64,000 bases of DNA from Deltaproteobacteria bacterium (GTDB lineage Bacteria > Desulfobacterota > Desulfovibrionia > Desulfovibrionales > Desulfovibrionaceae), in NCBI GenBank assembly GCA_031285295.1, contig JAITWK010000009.1, positions 1-64,000 on the forward strand. Direction: 5' to 3'. Shown here in pieces: positions 63,149-64,000 of the stretch. A model generated the notes under the pieces. The model saw nothing but the letters and a program-made list of their open reading frames with translations. It had not been told where the DNA came from and ran no database searches. The translations under genes and the position numbers were made by a program. Position 1 is the first letter of the stretch. The number at the start of each line of letters is the position of its first letter.

Positions 63149-64000
63149 ATGAGCAACGAACCGGACAAGATTATCTATTCCATGTACCGTGTTTCCAAGA
63201 AACACGGGCAGAAGGAAGTTCTTAAAAATATTTCCCTTTCGTATTTTTACGGTGCGAAAATCGGCGTACTCGGCCTGAACGGCTCGGGCAAAAGCTCGCT
63301 GCTGAAAATTCTGGCCGGGGTGGATCAAAATTTCGAGGGCGAAACGCATGTCGCGCCCGGCTTCACTATCGGCTATCTGGAGCAGGAGCCGCTGGTTGAC
63401 GAAACCCGCACCGTGCTTGAAGTGGTGGAAGAAGGCGTGGCCGAACTGGTAGCCATCCGCGACGAATACGAAGCCATCAACGCCAAATTCGCCGAGCCGA
63501 TGGAACCGGAGGAAATGGACGCTCTGATCGAACGTCAGGGCGAAGTTCAGGAACTCATGGACAACAAGGGCGTTTGGGATTTGGATTCCAAACTGGAAAT
63601 GGCCATGGACGCCCTGCGCTGCCCGCCGCCCGATACCCCGGTTTCAGTAATCTCCGGTGGTGAAAAACGCCGCGTGGCCCTGTGCCGCCTGCTCCTGACC
63701 AGCCCGGACATTCTGCTGCTGGACGAACCAACCAACCATTTGGACGCCGAATCCGTAGCCTGGCTGGAACGCTTCCTCAAAGAGTTCCCCGGCACGGTCA
63801 TTGCCGTCACCCACGACCGCTACTTCCTGGACAACGTGGCGGGCTGGATTCTTGAACTGGATCGCGGTCATGGCATCCCCTGGAAGGGCAACTACTCCTC
63901 CTGGCTGGAACAGAAGGAAAAACGCCTGGCCAACGAAGAAAAAGCCGAGGCCGAGCGCCACAAAACCCTGCAACGCGAACTGGAGTGGGTGCGCATGGCC
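63149..64000 (+). CDS. ettA: Energy-dependent translational throttle protein EttA (ABC-F), 5' part
   Basis: The first 284 residues of an ABC-F ATPase that binds the ribosomal E site and gates translation according to ATP level. First ABC domain: Walker [15 protein letters not shown], signature [18 protein letters not shown], Walker [14 protein letters not shown], then [36 protein letters not shown], which leads into the interdomain linker. The EttA-specific insertion [20 protein letters not shown] is present. The start ATG at 63149 is preceded by an ACGAGG site. The reading frame is open at the window edge; the second ABC domain lies beyond. Confidence 0.93.
   Translation, partial: MSNEPDKIIYSMYRVSKKHGQKEVLKNISLSYFYGAKIGVLGLNGSGKSSLLKILAGVDQNFEGETHVAPGFTIGYLEQEPLVDETRTVLEVVEEGVAELVAIRDEYEAINAKFAEPMEPEEMDALIERQGEVQELMDNKGVWDLDSKLEMAMDALRCPPPDTPVSVISGGEKRRVALCRLLLTSPDILLLDEPTNHLDAESVAWLERFLKEFPGTVIAVTHDRYFLDNVAGWILELDRGHGIPWKGNYSSWLEQKEKRLANEEKAEAERHKTLQRELEWVRMA

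Overview
The window looks like a chromosomal stretch from a Desulfovibrio-like bacterium (order Desulfovibrionales). The evidence is gene content and order. There is a chemotaxis block cheA-cheY-cheW-parA-cheR-HEAT-cheB, a system I* type cytochrome c maturation operon whose CcmE carries Cys instead of His, and an ispG-M20-xseA-M23-xseB-ispA-dxs operon. Base composition is moderately GC-rich, with a few AT-rich islands. No species can be named from the sequence alone.

Layout, left to right. (1) 1-5.8 kb: phosphate control, with phoR and phoB on the minus strand and divergent pstS-pstC-pstA on the plus strand, separated by an array of Pho-box-like repeats; pstB and phoU are not here. (2) 5.9-13.1 kb: a Cache-type hybrid sensor kinase, then a complete branched-chain amino-acid ABC uptake operon (livJ-livH-livM-livG-livF). 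(3) 13.2-14.1 kb: an mqsRA toxin-antitoxin module between two strong terminators. (4) 14.1-23.4 kb: the minus-strand chemotaxis operon, with a CheA holding two intact Hpt domains and one degenerate one. (5) 23.6-27.4 kb: tRNA-Pro, a fused heptose-bisphosphate phosphatase/heptosyltransferase, and a complete ISAs1-family IS with a 10-bp target duplication just upstream of that gene. (6) 27.5-33 kb: ccmE-ccmF-ccmA-ccmB-ccmC-ccmD plus a TPR protein. (7) 33.2-38.3 kb: guaB, tatB-tatC and hisB-lipoprotein-hisA. (8) 38.3-39 kb: a second toxin-antitoxin pair (HigBA-like). (9) 39-46.3 kb: a PP-loop tRNA-thiolation type protein, glutamate dehydrogenase, an orphan small protein, an AhpD-like protein, a DUF362 ferredoxin, a DUF721/DciA protein and recN. 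(10) 46.3-53.2 kb: two related CgeB-like glycosyltransferase/TPR proteins, an oligopeptide permease pair, and an RdgC-like gene. The AT-rich second glycosyltransferase looks inserted. (11) 53.3-61.4 kb: the isoprenoid/exonuclease VII operon. (12) 61.5-64 kb: an AlbA_2/Schlafen-type ATP-binding regulator and the 5' part of ettA.

The most unusual material lies outside the genes. A nested palindromic element (about 110-125 bp, TA at its ends in the clearest copy) occurs twice with a conserved core, and its end sequence also occurs alone. A second repeat family flanks the RdgC/glycosyltransferase block and shows compensatory changes in a hairpin. Both toxin-antitoxin modules place the operator palindrome between -35 and -10. 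Many housekeeping proteins here carry Gly/Ser/Ala/Gln-rich low-complexity stretches at likely loop positions. All statements about family conservation are from memory; no database search was possible.
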